The translations under genes were made by a program, and so were the position numbers. From Allomesorhizobium camelthorni (GTDB taxonomy: Bacteria > Pseudomonadota > Alphaproteobacteria > Rhizobiales > Rhizobiaceae): a DNA stretch of 64,000 nucleotides. Each line of letters begins with the position of its first letter. The stretch's first letter is position 1. The notes beneath the pieces are model-generated. The model was given only the letters and a program-made list of their open reading frames with translations, did no database searches and was not told where the DNA came from. Shown in pieces: positions 42,620 through 51,523 of this stretch. The DNA lies in contig NZ_JAAKZF010000024.1 of the NCBI RefSeq assembly GCF_011045125.1, positions 1 to 64,000 of the forward strand, read 5' to 3'.

Positions 42620-42738
42620 GTACGATGTTTCTACCTCCTTAGGCTTCGTTGACGGCCTGCAGTTCCAAAGCCGAACATCGGATTGCCCGCGTCAGGCCAA
42701 AGCTTGCGCGGCCTGTCACGCGGAGACCGCGAAGACAG

Positions 42739-42781
42739 GATAGGGGAGTCGCTACCCACCCCGCCCAGCGGCTCCCCTATC
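42739..42781. repeat. Strong hairpin, 15-base arms
   Basis: GATAGGGGAGTCGCT (42739-42753) and AGCGGCTCCCCTATC (42767-42781) pair over 15 positions with one G-T-type mismatch, around the pyrimidine-rich 13-base loop ACCCACCCCGCCC. No T-run follows on either strand, so it is not a standard terminator. It lies between the Crp/Fnr gene and a tiny secreted-protein gene. It could be a small RNA or mRNA-processing element. Confidence 0.5.
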
Positions 42782-42876
42782 GTTCGCGCGTCCCGCGGCG
42801 TCAGGAAATCTCGGAGAAGTATTGAACGGGAGCTGCAGCGCATCCATGCAAAGCCAAGGTGCACTGCAGCCTGCGA

Positions 42877-42984
42877 TCAACTTGTATGCAGTTGCGTCCT
42901 CTTGGAGCCGCCGCCGTCTCCCGGGCCTGCTGCAGCTGGCGCGATTGCGAAGAGGGCGATCAGAACAGCGACGAGAATGCACAT
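42877..42984 (-). CDS. 35-residue secreted peptide
   Basis: The frame encodes MCILVAVLIALFAIAPAAAG followed by a short polar tail (PGDGGGSKRTQLHTS). The first 20 residues are a classic Sec signal peptide with an AxA-type cleavage site. AGGAG sits seven bases before the ATG at 42984, a near-ideal ribosome binding site, which argues for real translation. The mature peptide would be about 16 residues, glycine-rich. Neighbours are the LysM-protein gene on the same strand and the hairpin at 42739. Function unknown. Confidence 0.5.
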   Translation of the reverse strand: MCILVAVLIALFAIAPAAAGPGDGGGSKRTQLHTS

Positions 42985-43099
42985 GGTCGGACTCCTGCGT
43001 TCCAGACAGCCGGAACTGCAGGGCGCACCCGGCCGGTTGACGAGGGCAGGCGGTTCAACATTCTGAGAGCATCTCGTTTCTATCGCAAGTGCCACGGCC

Positions 43100-43585
43100 T
43101 CACGCGCCGATCGGCACTTTCAGTTGCTGGCCGGGGAGGTTCGGATTGTCGATCACCAGCGGGTTGGCGCGCACGAAGCGCTGGAACTGGGTCGTGCTGC
43201 CATAGTGCTCCTCGGAGATCTTCGATAGCGTGTCGCTCGGCTTCACCACATGGATGCGGAAGCCGATATAGTTCGCGACGATCCGCGGGCCGTAGATCAC
43301 CGGCACGATCACCTTGTTGATCTCCGAACCGTCCTGCGCACTTTCCTCGAACACCTCGACGAACAGCCGGTCGAGCTGGAAGGCCGCCGCGCCGATCGCC
43401 GCCTGGACCTGGAACTGGCCGTGCTCGCCGGTGCCGCCGCCGACATTGAAGAAGCCGGTGCGCTCGTCATGCCCGTCATGGACGCGCCAGTTGAGCGTCG
43501 CTTCAAAACCCTGGCCGATGCCGGCAATGAGCACGGGATCGCCGACGAGGTCGAACGGTTTCGGCTGCTGGATTTCATTGGGCAT
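43100..43585 (-). CDS. Gmad2-LysM domain protein
   Basis: The protein has 161 residues. The N-terminal part (LVGDPVLIAGIGQGFEATLN, GHDERTGFFNVGGG, FQLDRLFVEVFEES) resembles the immunoglobulin-like Gmad2 domain. The C-terminus (IHVVKPSDTLSKISEEHYGS, NPNLPGQQLKVP) is a LysM domain that binds peptidoglycan or related N-acetyl glycans. No obvious signal peptide is present, so secretion would need another route or the protein is cytosolic. The ATG at 43585 has GAGGGG seven bases upstream. Confidence 0.8.
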   Translation of the reverse strand: MPNEIQQPKPFDLVGDPVLIAGIGQGFEATLNWRVHDGHDERTGFFNVGGGTGEHGQFQVQAAIGAAAFQLDRLFVEVFEESAQDGSEINKVIVPVIYGPRIVANYIGFRIHVVKPSDTLSKISEEHYGSTTQFQRFVRANPLVIDNPNLPGQQLKVPIGA

Positions 43586-43693
43586 GGCATTTCCCCTCAC
43601 ATGCCGCCCGCTCTTCCCCGACGGAAGGATACCTCATGGGGCGACAGGTGGCGAGGGAAAGGAGGAAATCGCGCGGTGTCCGGCAGTGCCCTG

Positions 43694-45157
43694 TTAGGCC
43701 GGAGCATGCCCGGACGAGGGCCGCGGAGGGGGAAACCAAGCCCGCACGCCCTGGCGGGGAGCAGCGCGCCGGAATACTTCCCTGTTTCGTCGGGCGCGCA
43801 CCCTCGTGGCGGAAACGAGGGCCAAGGCTACGAAGAACAGGATGCCCGGATCGGGGGAGCCGCCAGCCAGAGAGTTGGCTACGATGCTGCCAAGAGCCGA
43901 ATTCCTGACGCTGGCCACGACGGCATCGGTCTCCGGATCGACCCAATTCCGCAACTTCCCCATTCCCCTGACCAGGACGCCAAGGAGGATCGCCATCATC
44001 AGGGATCCGAAGAAGCCGAGCTGGGACAGGACGGCGATCGGCCAGCTCGACGCCCTCGAACTCCCGAACCCGATGCCAAGGCCGCTGGTGTCCAGGAATG
44101 CCTGGAGACTTTTGACGTTCCAGTATGTGCGCTCCTGACCCGAGGAAGAATCCGCCTTGTGGATTATGGTGGAGTTTATCAGGTTGACGAACGGCTCGAA
44201 GATCGCCGGGTTGTAGAGGCTGATGCCCATCATAGCCACACCGCCGACCACCATAAGCGCCGTGATCAGTATCTCGTCGCTTTCAACCCGTCCCCTGAGA
44301 ACGGAAAGCGCGATCGAGAAGGCCACCGGAATGCACAGGATGGCCAGGCCGACATATGCGGTCGAGGAAGTCGACAAGACGACGAGGAAAAGCAGGATGG
44401 CCGCCAGCCACTGCGCCAGGCGTGAGTTGGTTTTCCTCCAATACGTGTAGCAGAACGCCAGGCAGGCGAGGGAAACGGCTCCGAAGGAAGACGCTTCCGA
44501 AAAAGCTCCGGTTATCCTCGAAAAACCTGCTTCGACCGCCCCCGTTATCATTGCGTAGTTCGCCGTCTTGATCGGACCGAGCAAATCCCCCGCTCCGGCA
44601 TTTTTGCCCATGAAGTCGATCACCCCCATGCCAGCGTGCAGGCCGCACCACAGGAAGAAACCACGGCGCACCTGGTCTATCCTGTCGGAGTGCAGCAGAA
44701 GCGCGCAGAGCGCGATCGCGGTCAACCCGCCGAGGATGAAGTAGCCGGTCTGGGAAATGTTTCCCGAAACCGGGGCAAGGGAGGCCTCGACGACGGCGAG
44801 CCTGGCTTTGGACTGGACGAACACGCTGGTCTGTCCCGCGAAGAACCTCGGAAACAGCCATGATCCGACAATTGCGTAAGCCATGAGGCTGGTCAGGATC
44901 CAGACGGGGCGTATGCTTCCGAAGACTCTGCCGAGGTCGAACCAGATATGACGCCTTGCCGCGACGGCGGTGACGAGCAGCGCGGCGAACATCGTATAGA
45001 TCAGCGGAGACGATCCGCCGAGCGCGGTCAGCGTCATGGCCGCCGTCGCGCCGAATGCCGTCGAGATCATCAGGCCGATGATCAGCATCCCCCTGGAATA
45101 ATATGCGACAACCAGAATGGCCGCACACACCAGCAGCCCGGGCAACGAGATCTGCAT
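43694..45157 (-). CDS. Wzy/ExoQ-like polysaccharide polymerase (O-antigen ligase superfamily)
   Basis: The protein has 487 residues and is highly hydrophobic, with about ten or more membrane segments (LLVCAAILVVAYYSRGMLII, GYFILGGLTAIALCALLL, AAILLFLVVLSTSSTAYVGL, LMVVGGVAMMGISLYNPAIF). It has a long periplasmic loop near SSSGQERTYWNVKSLQAFLD then TSGLGIGFGSSRASS, typical of Wzy/WaaL proteins. It should link repeat units flipped by Wzx into polymer. GGGAGG lies upstream of the ATG. It is divergent from the acyltransferase gene. The basic C-terminal tail is unusual but in frame. Confidence 0.82.
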   Translation of the reverse strand: MQISLPGLLVCAAILVVAYYSRGMLIIGLMISTAFGATAAMTLTALGGSSPLIYTMFAALLVTAVAARRHIWFDLGRVFGSIRPVWILTSLMAYAIVGSWLFPRFFAGQTSVFVQSKARLAVVEASLAPVSGNISQTGYFILGGLTAIALCALLLHSDRIDQVRRGFFLWCGLHAGMGVIDFMGKNAGAGDLLGPIKTANYAMITGAVEAGFSRITGAFSEASSFGAVSLACLAFCYTYWRKTNSRLAQWLAAILLFLVVLSTSSTAYVGLAILCIPVAFSIALSVLRGRVESDEILITALMVVGGVAMMGISLYNPAIFEPFVNLINSTIIHKADSSSGQERTYWNVKSLQAFLDTSGLGIGFGSSRASSWPIAVLSQLGFFGSLMMAILLGVLVRGMGKLRNWVDPETDAVVASVRNSALGSIVANSLAGGSPDPGILFFVALALVSATRVRARRNREVFRRAAPRQGVRAWFPPPRPSSGHAPA

Positions 45158-45403
45158 TTTTGGAGAGCCTCCCCGCCTGGTGCGGCCCCGTGACGCGGAC
45201 GCTTGTCCGACTGCCCATCCTTCGGCACGCGCCAGTCATCGGCAAGTGCGTCAATGGGAGTAGCCGGAGGTGCCGAAGCACGCACTCCCTTCGGAGGTTC
45301 CCGGATGCTTCTTCCCCTACGCATAAAAGCTGAACCCTGCCGGTGTCCCGGTCATGGCTTCCGCGCTGTAAGGTGCCGGACGGCGGGTTCGGAAGGAGTT
45401 AAG

Positions 45404-46585
45404 ATGGGTTCCCTTTCACCTGCGGGGACGGGCGACGGTAGCAAGCGCGTCGCGTCGGTGGACTCGCTGAGATGTTTCGCGATGACGGCCGTTGTGGCCC
45501 AGCACTGCGGGCTGATGCCGTTCGGCTGGACTGGCGTCTGGCTGTTCTTCGTGATTTCGGGCTTCGTGGTGACGCTGGCGGTGATCGGGCGGCCGCCGGA
45601 CCAGCCGCCGCTGGAACGGCTGCGCGGCTTCTTTCGCCGCAGGGCACTCCGGATTGTTCCCGTCTACTATGCCTATGTCGGTATCGGGGTTCTGGTGTGC
45701 TTCGCTACGGGGGCCAGCGTCGATCTCTTCGACGTCCTTTCGCTGCTGGGCTTTTTCCACAACGTGGCCATGGGACTTGGACGTGGCGAGTTCTCCGATT
45801 TTCCCGTGGGGCATCTTTGGACGATCTCGGTCGAGATGCAGTTTTATCTGGTTTACGGCACTGTGCTCGTCCTGGCATCGAGGCGGACCGTGATAGCCAT
45901 CCTGTTCGTCACCCTCGTTGCCACCCCACTCCTGCGGTTCGCCGTTTCGACGGAGTTTGCCAATATCGGTCTGGACAGCGAAGCCAGCGCCTATCTGATC
46001 TATTCGGGGTCCTTCCTCCACACGGATTCGTTCGCCATGGGAGCGCTTCTGGCGTTTGCCAGCCATTACGGCCGGCTGCACAAACTGGCACGCCCTCTCG
46101 CATGGGCGGGAGCCGTCATGATGATCGCCTACGCCACTACCTACACTTGGGTGAACTATTCCGTTGTACATGCCCAGGGGATAGACATTGTGAAGAATGT
46201 CGTCTCGGGCGTCCTTTGGGGCCACTACCGTGAGGTGTTCATGTACACGGCACTGGCCGTGGCCTCGGGGGGTCTGGTGGCGCTTGCAGCGACAGGCGAC
46301 CGATCCGTGTCCTGGCTGCTGAAGTCGCGCCTTTTCCGGCGGATCGGAGAAATCTCCTACGGGGCCTACATTGTCCACGCGCTGGCGATCAACGCTGCTG
46401 CCTTCCTCCTTTCCCGTGTCGCCGATCTGTCAGGACAGCCGATAGTCAGGAGGCTCGTGATCTTCGTCCTCTCGTACGCAATCACCGTCACGGTCGCGGA
46501 ATTGTCCTTCAGGTATTTCGAAAGCCGCTTCTCGGGCAAACGGAAGCCCCGCTTAGGCGAAACACAACCGATAGGCATTGGTTAA
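45404..46585 (+). CDS. Acyltransferase-3 family O-acyltransferase (OafA/YrhL-like)
   Basis: The protein has 393 residues and about ten membrane segments. The start VASVDSLRCFAMTAVVAQHC, with the catalytic His, and GVWLFFVISGFVVTLAVIG are family hallmarks. FFRRRALRIVPVYYAYVG, HLWTISVEMQFYLVYG and GEISYGAYIVHALAINA follow in order. Such enzymes acetylate (or otherwise acylate) sugar residues of surface polysaccharides. GGAAGGAGTTAAG precedes the ATG. It lies at the right end of the EPS locus, divergent from the polymerase gene. Confidence 0.9.
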   Translation: MGSLSPAGTGDGSKRVASVDSLRCFAMTAVVAQHCGLMPFGWTGVWLFFVISGFVVTLAVIGRPPDQPPLERLRGFFRRRALRIVPVYYAYVGIGVLVCFATGASVDLFDVLSLLGFFHNVAMGLGRGEFSDFPVGHLWTISVEMQFYLVYGTVLVLASRRTVIAILFVTLVATPLLRFAVSTEFANIGLDSEASAYLIYSGSFLHTDSFAMGALLAFASHYGRLHKLARPLAWAGAVMMIAYATTYTWVNYSVVHAQGIDIVKNVVSGVLWGHYREVFMYTALAVASGGLVALAATGDRSVSWLLKSRLFRRIGEISYGAYIVHALAINAAAFLLSRVADLSGQPIVRRLVIFVLSYAITVTVAELSFRYFESRFSGKRKPRLGETQPIGIG

Positions 46586-46812
46586 TTCCAGGCGGCGGCG
46601 TGCCCCTTTCTGCGAATGGCTGATACCCTCGCGAGCAATAGCCTAAAGAACGGCTCGACCAAAGAAAAGGACACCTCTAGAGTGCCTGATCGCAGGTATG
46701 CTTTTGCTTTTAATTCAAATTGCCTGTGATAAAAAAGGGCTTGCCGAAACGGAACTGGTGCGGGCGGCGGGCGGGCTGTTCAGGGTTCCGGTACTGCGAG
46801 GAGGAGAACGGT

Positions 46813-47037
46813 ATGACCGGTCAGGTTGTGTATAGCGCACTCGGGCCTAAGGAAGTCAGGCAACTCCAGGAAGTCTATGAGCGCGCCAGGGCCGTGAAGG
46901 CCAAATACCCCGATTCCCACTTGGCCAGCAAAGCCGCCAAAAAGCTGATCGATGCGTTCGAAGCAGTAATGCATCCTGGCGAAGCGGCTTTTGACGAAAA
47001 GTGGCTGAGTGAGGCCGAGCCTCAAGGGCACGCCTGA
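46813..47037 (+). CDS. Small hypothetical helical protein
   Basis: The protein has 74 residues, soluble and mainly helical (PKEVRQLQEVYERARAVKA, ASKAAKKLIDAFEAVMH), with no signal peptide. GAGGAGAACGGT before the ATG supports translation. It resembles the many small alphaproteobacterial hypotheticals of this size; no function can be given. It follows the EPS locus after a 227-base gap. Confidence 0.6.
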   Translation: MTGQVVYSALGPKEVRQLQEVYERARAVKAKYPDSHLASKAAKKLIDAFEAVMHPGEAAFDEKWLSEAEPQGHA

Positions 47038-47367
47038 AGGCTGGAGTCCAACCTTCTGCCACCACCTGTTCCGGCGTGTTGCCGTGAACTTGCCCTTTCG
47101 GTCCTTCCGGGATCAGTCCGGCAGAGAGGTGTGGCGGCATTTGGTCCCGATAGCCGTTTATGCCGCGCTGGAATGGACAGGCACTGCGTCGATGATTCCG
47201 ACCCGTCGTGGAGAGTCGCTGCGCAGGCGCAACGGATTGACAATCGGACGGTATGTTGCCGGTCCCGCTCCTTAACAGTGGGAACAGAAAGCATTAATTC
47301 ACGTTTTCAAACCATGGAAACTGCCGGGCGCGAGGAGGACGTCGGGCACAAGTGAAAGCGTGACCGG
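47038..47367. other. Intergenic stretch, no recognisable gene
   Basis: Several short overlapping frames occur here, but none has a good ribosome binding site or family-like sequence. No terminator or repeat was evident. Confidence 0.4.
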
Positions 47368-47595
47368 ATGTCCTATCAGTATTTCTCGCATGAGATCGAT
47401 TCCGAGACCCACTACTGCGTCAAATGCGGGCGGTTCCTGATGGAACTGCAGGAACACAAGCAATGGATTGGCAACGACGTTCTTCCCGCCTGTGTCGAAG
47501 CCTCCAATGTCTCAACCGTCAGCCACATGGTACGCGGCCGCGAAAGCAGCCCCAGGGAATTCACCGATACGCCACCACGGTCGTTCCGCTGGTAG
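47368..47595 (+). CDS. Hypothetical small protein with a CxxC pair
   Basis: The frame encodes 75 residues. MSYQYFSHEIDSETHYCVKC then GRFLMEL suggests half of a zinc-ribbon-like motif, but a second CxxC is lacking. The C-terminal half is polar and less convincing. The ribosome binding site is weak. It could be a genuine short regulatory protein or a truncated one. Confidence 0.45.
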   Translation: MSYQYFSHEIDSETHYCVKCGRFLMELQEHKQWIGNDVLPACVEASNVSTVSHMVRGRESSPREFTDTPPRSFRW

Positions 47596-47906
47596 GAATG
47601 CGGAACCAAGCAGAACTGCCTTATGCCAGCTTTTCCAGCTATTCCAAAGGCATACCAAGCAACGTTCAGCAAGATATCGAACGTACCTACGCCTTTTGGA
47701 TGATGGTTGGAAATTTGTCAGGTCTCTTCAAATAGATTAACCTAAGTTTGGTTGCTCCATATTTTACCGACCAGTTTGTCGATCGTTACCGGATTGGCAA
47801 CTGGATGATTTGCTATCCGATCGACAGAATATGAGCTGAGACTATCCAGGGCCGGGGGGCTTTCAACGTGCCAGGCGGTTGCCGATGCACGTCCAGGAGT
47901 CTCCTC
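47596..47906. other. Intergenic stretch before the peroxidase gene
   Basis: This stretch is AT-richer than average, with no convincing coding frame. It probably contains the promoter of the peroxidase gene. Confidence 0.4.
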
Positions 47907-49526
47907 ATGTCTCTCAAACCCAAATCTACTGCCAAATCGTCTTCGCCAGCGGCGGTATTTGCCGCGAAGGTCACCAGTCTCGGAACCAAGCTTGCTGTCG
48001 TCTCGAATGCGATCAAGACAACTCCCGGCCACGGCGTCGCCGGACGCCATGCCACCCGCGAGCTGCTGGACGCCCTGTCCGGGCACAAGGACCCGGGCAT
48101 GTTCGGGCGCATGTTTCCCCAGCTTGAGCCGCTCAATGTTCCTGACGCCAAGCTCCAGGTTCTCGCCGACGCGATGAAGGACACGGATCCGGGTAGCCAG
48201 ACCGGCAACAATCCCAACATTCCGTCCGGCTTCACCTATTTCGGCCAGTTCGTCGACCATGACATCACGCTCGATCTGACGTCGCTGGGAGACAAGGAGA
48301 AGGATCCGCTCGGCATCGAGAACTTCCGCACCCCGAGCGTCGACCTCGATTGCGTCTACGGCCTTGGTCCCGACGGCAGTCCCCATCTCTATGCGCGCAA
48401 CTCAGCAGCAGGAAACAAGCACGGGCCCAAGCTGCTGATCGGCAAGAACATCACGGTTGGCTTCGGCGGCGTCACGGGAGACTTCCGCAACGACCTGCCG
48501 CGCAGCCCCGAAGGATTCGCGCTCATCGGCGACCACCGCAACGACGAAAACCTGCTTGTGGCGCAAACGCATCTGGCCTTCCTGAAATTCCACAACGCCA
48601 TCTGCGACATGCTGGCCGCTTCCGCGAACCCTCCTGCCGACATCTTCAAGGAAGCCCGCAGGATCGCAACCTGGCATTACCAGTGGATGGTGCTGCACGA
48701 TTGGGTGGAGCGCCTGACCGAAAAGGGGACTGTGGCCAAAATCCTCCACAACGGCCGCAAGTACTACCGGTTCAAGAAGGTGCCCTACATGCCGGTCGAA
48801 TTCTCGGCCGCCGCCTACCGTCTTGGCCACAGCATGGTCCGCGAGAAATATCCCCACAACAAGGTCTTCACGCTCGCCGAATTCACCCAATTGTTCGACT
48901 TCAGCGGCCTCTCGGGGTCGATCATCGGCGATCTCGCCCCGAACCCGCCCACGGGACCCATTCCGGTTTCGGCTTTGCCAAGCAACTGGATCATCGACTG
49001 GCGGCGGTTTTACGAGCTGGGGGACAGCGGCGGCGCTCCCGTCAAAATGACCCCCACACGCAAGATCGATCCGCAACTGGCCCCTGTGCTGCACAGCCTG
49101 CCGGGCGGCGGCGGCAATCTCGCTTTGCGCAATCTGCAGCGCGGGGTCAAACTCGGCCTGCCGTCAGGCCAGGATGTCGCCGAGCACATGAAGATCAAGA
49201 ACCCGCTCATTCCCGACGAAATCGCATCCGATGGCAACGGGTCCACGGACGGGCAGGCGGCGAAGTCGCAAGGCCTGCACACCAAGACGCCGCTCTGGTA
49301 CTACATCCTCAAGGAAGCCAAGGTGCGGCATGACGGCCTCAGGCTCGGTCCCGTGGGGTCGATCATCGTGTCGGAGGTCTTTGTTGGCCTCGTGCACGGC
49401 GACCAGAACTCCTTCCTCTGGAGGGCAAAGAACTGGAAGCCGACACTGCCTTCGGCGACCCCGGGCGACTTCAAGATGGCCGACATGCTCCGGTTTGTGA
49501 ACGACATCAATCCGATAGGAGACTGA
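47907..49526 (+). CDS. Animal-type heme peroxidase (peroxidase-cyclooxygenase superfamily)
   Basis: The protein has 539 residues. FTYFGQFVDHDITLDL carries the distal His (about residue 118) with flanking Asp. RNDENLLVAQTHLAFLKFHN, WHYQWMVLHDWVERL and YRLGHSMVREKYPHN (proximal His) are the order found in myeloperoxidase-like bacterial proteins. Such enzymes oxidise halides or organic substrates with hydrogen peroxide. There is no classical signal peptide, although the first 35 residues are mildly basic and polar. AGGAG precedes the ATG at 47907. A strong hairpin terminator follows the stop. Confidence 0.9.
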   Translation: MSLKPKSTAKSSSPAAVFAAKVTSLGTKLAVVSNAIKTTPGHGVAGRHATRELLDALSGHKDPGMFGRMFPQLEPLNVPDAKLQVLADAMKDTDPGSQTGNNPNIPSGFTYFGQFVDHDITLDLTSLGDKEKDPLGIENFRTPSVDLDCVYGLGPDGSPHLYARNSAAGNKHGPKLLIGKNITVGFGGVTGDFRNDLPRSPEGFALIGDHRNDENLLVAQTHLAFLKFHNAICDMLAASANPPADIFKEARRIATWHYQWMVLHDWVERLTEKGTVAKILHNGRKYYRFKKVPYMPVEFSAAAYRLGHSMVREKYPHNKVFTLAEFTQLFDFSGLSGSIIGDLAPNPPTGPIPVSALPSNWIIDWRRFYELGDSGGAPVKMTPTRKIDPQLAPVLHSLPGGGGNLALRNLQRGVKLGLPSGQDVAEHMKIKNPLIPDEIASDGNGSTDGQAAKSQGLHTKTPLWYYILKEAKVRHDGLRLGPVGSIIVSEVFVGLVHGDQNSFLWRAKNWKPTLPSATPGDFKMADMLRFVNDINPIGD

Positions 49527-49534
49527 CGTCGGCC

Positions 49535-49568
49535 AATGGCTGCGGCGCTACTCCCCGCCGCAGCCATT
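49535..49568 (+). terminator. Rho-independent-type terminator after the peroxidase gene
   Basis: AATGGCTGCGGC (49535-49546) pairs perfectly with GCCGCAGCCATT (49557-49568) around a 10-base loop, nine bases after the peroxidase stop. The following T-run is short (TTC), so it may depend on stem strength. Confidence 0.7.
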
Positions 49569-49645
49569 TCCGGGCCTCGAAAATGACAGGGCAAGCAGGC
49601 TCCGAGAAACGATTCCACGCCCTTGTATGCGAGACGGGGAGAGCG

Positions 49646-51040
49646 ATGCCGAGAAACATCGTCATTTTCGCTGACGGAACGGGGCAGCGAGGCGGAATCT
49701 TCTTCGACGAGAACCGCAGCAACATCTACAAGCTCTACCGCGCCACCCGATGCGGGCCTGAGTATTCGGTCAATCCCGCCGAACAGCTGGCCTTCTACGA
49801 TCCCGGCAGCGGCACCGAACCCATCGAAGGCAATTTCTTCTTCAGGCTGTATCGCCGCCTTCACAATCTTGTCAGTCAAGCGACCGGACTGGGCCTGACG
49901 CTTAATGTGATCCAGTGTTATGCCGCCATCATCAGAATGTGGAGGCCCGACGACCGGATATTCCTGTTCGGCTTCAGCCGCGGGGCCTACACGGTCCGCG
50001 CCCTTGGGGGCGTTCTTTCCTATTTCGGCGTTCCCACGCATATGGCCGACGGATCGCCTCTCCTTCGCGACGAAGCCTCGACCCTCCGGATCGCGAAGGA
50101 GGCGGTAAAGGATGTCTACCAGTTCACAAGTTCCGGAAGGCGCGACGACGCCGCTGATGAACAGAAGATGAGGATGGACCAGCGCAACCTTCTCGCCGCC
50201 CGTTTCAGAAGGAAGTACGGGTCCGGTGACGGGGAGGCATCGAACACGGTTCCGCACTTCATCGGGTCTTCGACACCGTCGCTTCGCTGGCCAACCCACA
50301 AGCAGTCGCCATATTCGTCGCGTTGCTGGCCGCCATCCTCATTGCTGCTTCCTGGATACTGTCGCTCTTTGCCTGCTCGTTTCTTTGGTGGGCAGGAGTC
50401 CTGGGCGGCCTTGCCATTGTCCTCGCCGCGATATGGTACGCAGGCGAACATCTGAAGGCTCCCGGCCCCTTGCCGGGCTACAGTGCCCGCCAGACCAGGC
50501 ACTGGACCGAATTCCGCATGAGGTTTCACGACCTGAAACTGTCGCCGAGAGTCCCCATGCCCGCCATGCGATATCGATCGACGAGAACCGTGCCGAATTC
50601 AACCCGGTTCGGTGGATAGGTGATGAGGCGGTGGACGGGAACGGAGTCAGGAGATTTGAGCAGGTCTGGTTCGCCGGGAACCATTCCGATGTCGGGGCAG
50701 CTATCCGGAAAACGATTCACGCCTTTCGGACACGGCGCTCAAATGGATGCTGGATGCCGCGACGGCCGTCGGATTGGTCCATGACCAAGCCTGGTTGAGC
50801 CTTTTCCCCGATGCCGCAGGCCCGCAGCATGACGAGAAAAGGAACGGTGTCTACAGGCACACCCGAAGTCTGGTCCGCAAGGTACCCGCGGACGCCGTAC
50901 TGCATCGATCCGTGCTGGACCGCTTCGAGTTGCCCGAGGTGCTGCAGTACAATGTCCTGAAACCGTATCGGCCAGAGGCTTTGCGGGAACACGGACAGGT
51001 GAAGCGCTATTACGAAGTAGAAGACTCCGCCCGAAAATGA
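49646..51040 (+). pseudogene. DUF2235 (Tle1-like alpha/beta hydrolase) gene with three frameshifts
   Basis: The first frame reads MPRNIVIFADGTGQRGGIFF and IFLFGFSRGAYTVRALGGVL, with the GFSRGA nucleophile elbow of DUF2235 hydrolases. Near 50265 the frame must shift to continue as FDTVASLANPQAVAIFVALL plus two hydrophobic segments. Near 50560 it must shift again to ARHAISIDENRAEFNPVRWI, and near 50696 again to SYPENDSRLSDTALKWMLDA. It ends VEDSARK at 51040. Each shift is explained by one missing base in a short G or C run. The intact protein would be about 465 residues. It is a pseudogene or a victim of homopolymer errors. Confidence 0.72.
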
Positions 51041-51094
51041 TCGACGGCTGGAGGTGGCGCAGGGACATCCTGACAAAGCGATCGAGGGCATCCG

Positions 51095-51289
51095 TTAAGG
51101 AGCGATGCGCGTTGCCAACTCGACGGCGCTGACGATCTTCTGTCCGACGGCCTCGGCCGCTGCCTTGGCTTCAGGAGTTTTCCAAGCTTCCTTGACTTGG
51201 TCCCGACTGTTGGAGGTCAACCAGACTTTCCCCTCTTCGTTCGCGCATATCCGCGAGTAGCCGCCGTCCGACAGGTGGTATTGCCGCAT
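51095..51289 (-). CDS. Small hypothetical protein
   Basis: The protein has 64 residues, soluble (DGGYSRICANEEGKVWLTSN, EAWKTPEAKAAAEAVGQKIV). AGG lies just before the ATG at 51289. The sequence is protein-like, with good amino-acid balance, but matches no family I recognise. It is convergent with the DUF2235 gene. Confidence 0.45.
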   Translation of the reverse strand: MRQYHLSDGGYSRICANEEGKVWLTSNSRDQVKEAWKTPEAKAAAEAVGQKIVSAVELATRIAP

Positions 51290-51523
51290 GCCTGTGACGA
51301 AGTCGACGGGATCACTTACGACCGCGCTTTAGGCCCGTGCGGTGCGCACTGCTTCCGCTCGGCTCTTGCTCGTGAGGACAGTGTCGGGCGTTACGATGAG
51401 ACCGGCGAAGCTGCTGTCATCCAAGCCCATGAAAATATTCCACCTTCTGTGCCCAAGACCGCTTTCCGGAGCGATGCCGCCAGGATAATGTCCTCGCATA
51501 CAAAGGGTGGGACAAGTTCAAAA
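51290..51523. other. Short intergenic stretch, nothing recognised
   Basis: No gene, repeat or clear promoter could be identified between the small hypothetical gene and the secreted-protein gene. Confidence 0.35.

Noticed and set aside
45158-45403. Short inverted repeats (GGGAGT/ACTCCC, CCGAAG/CTTCGG) between polymerase and acyltransferase genes
   Set aside because: Arms are only six bases, expected by chance in GC-rich DNA.
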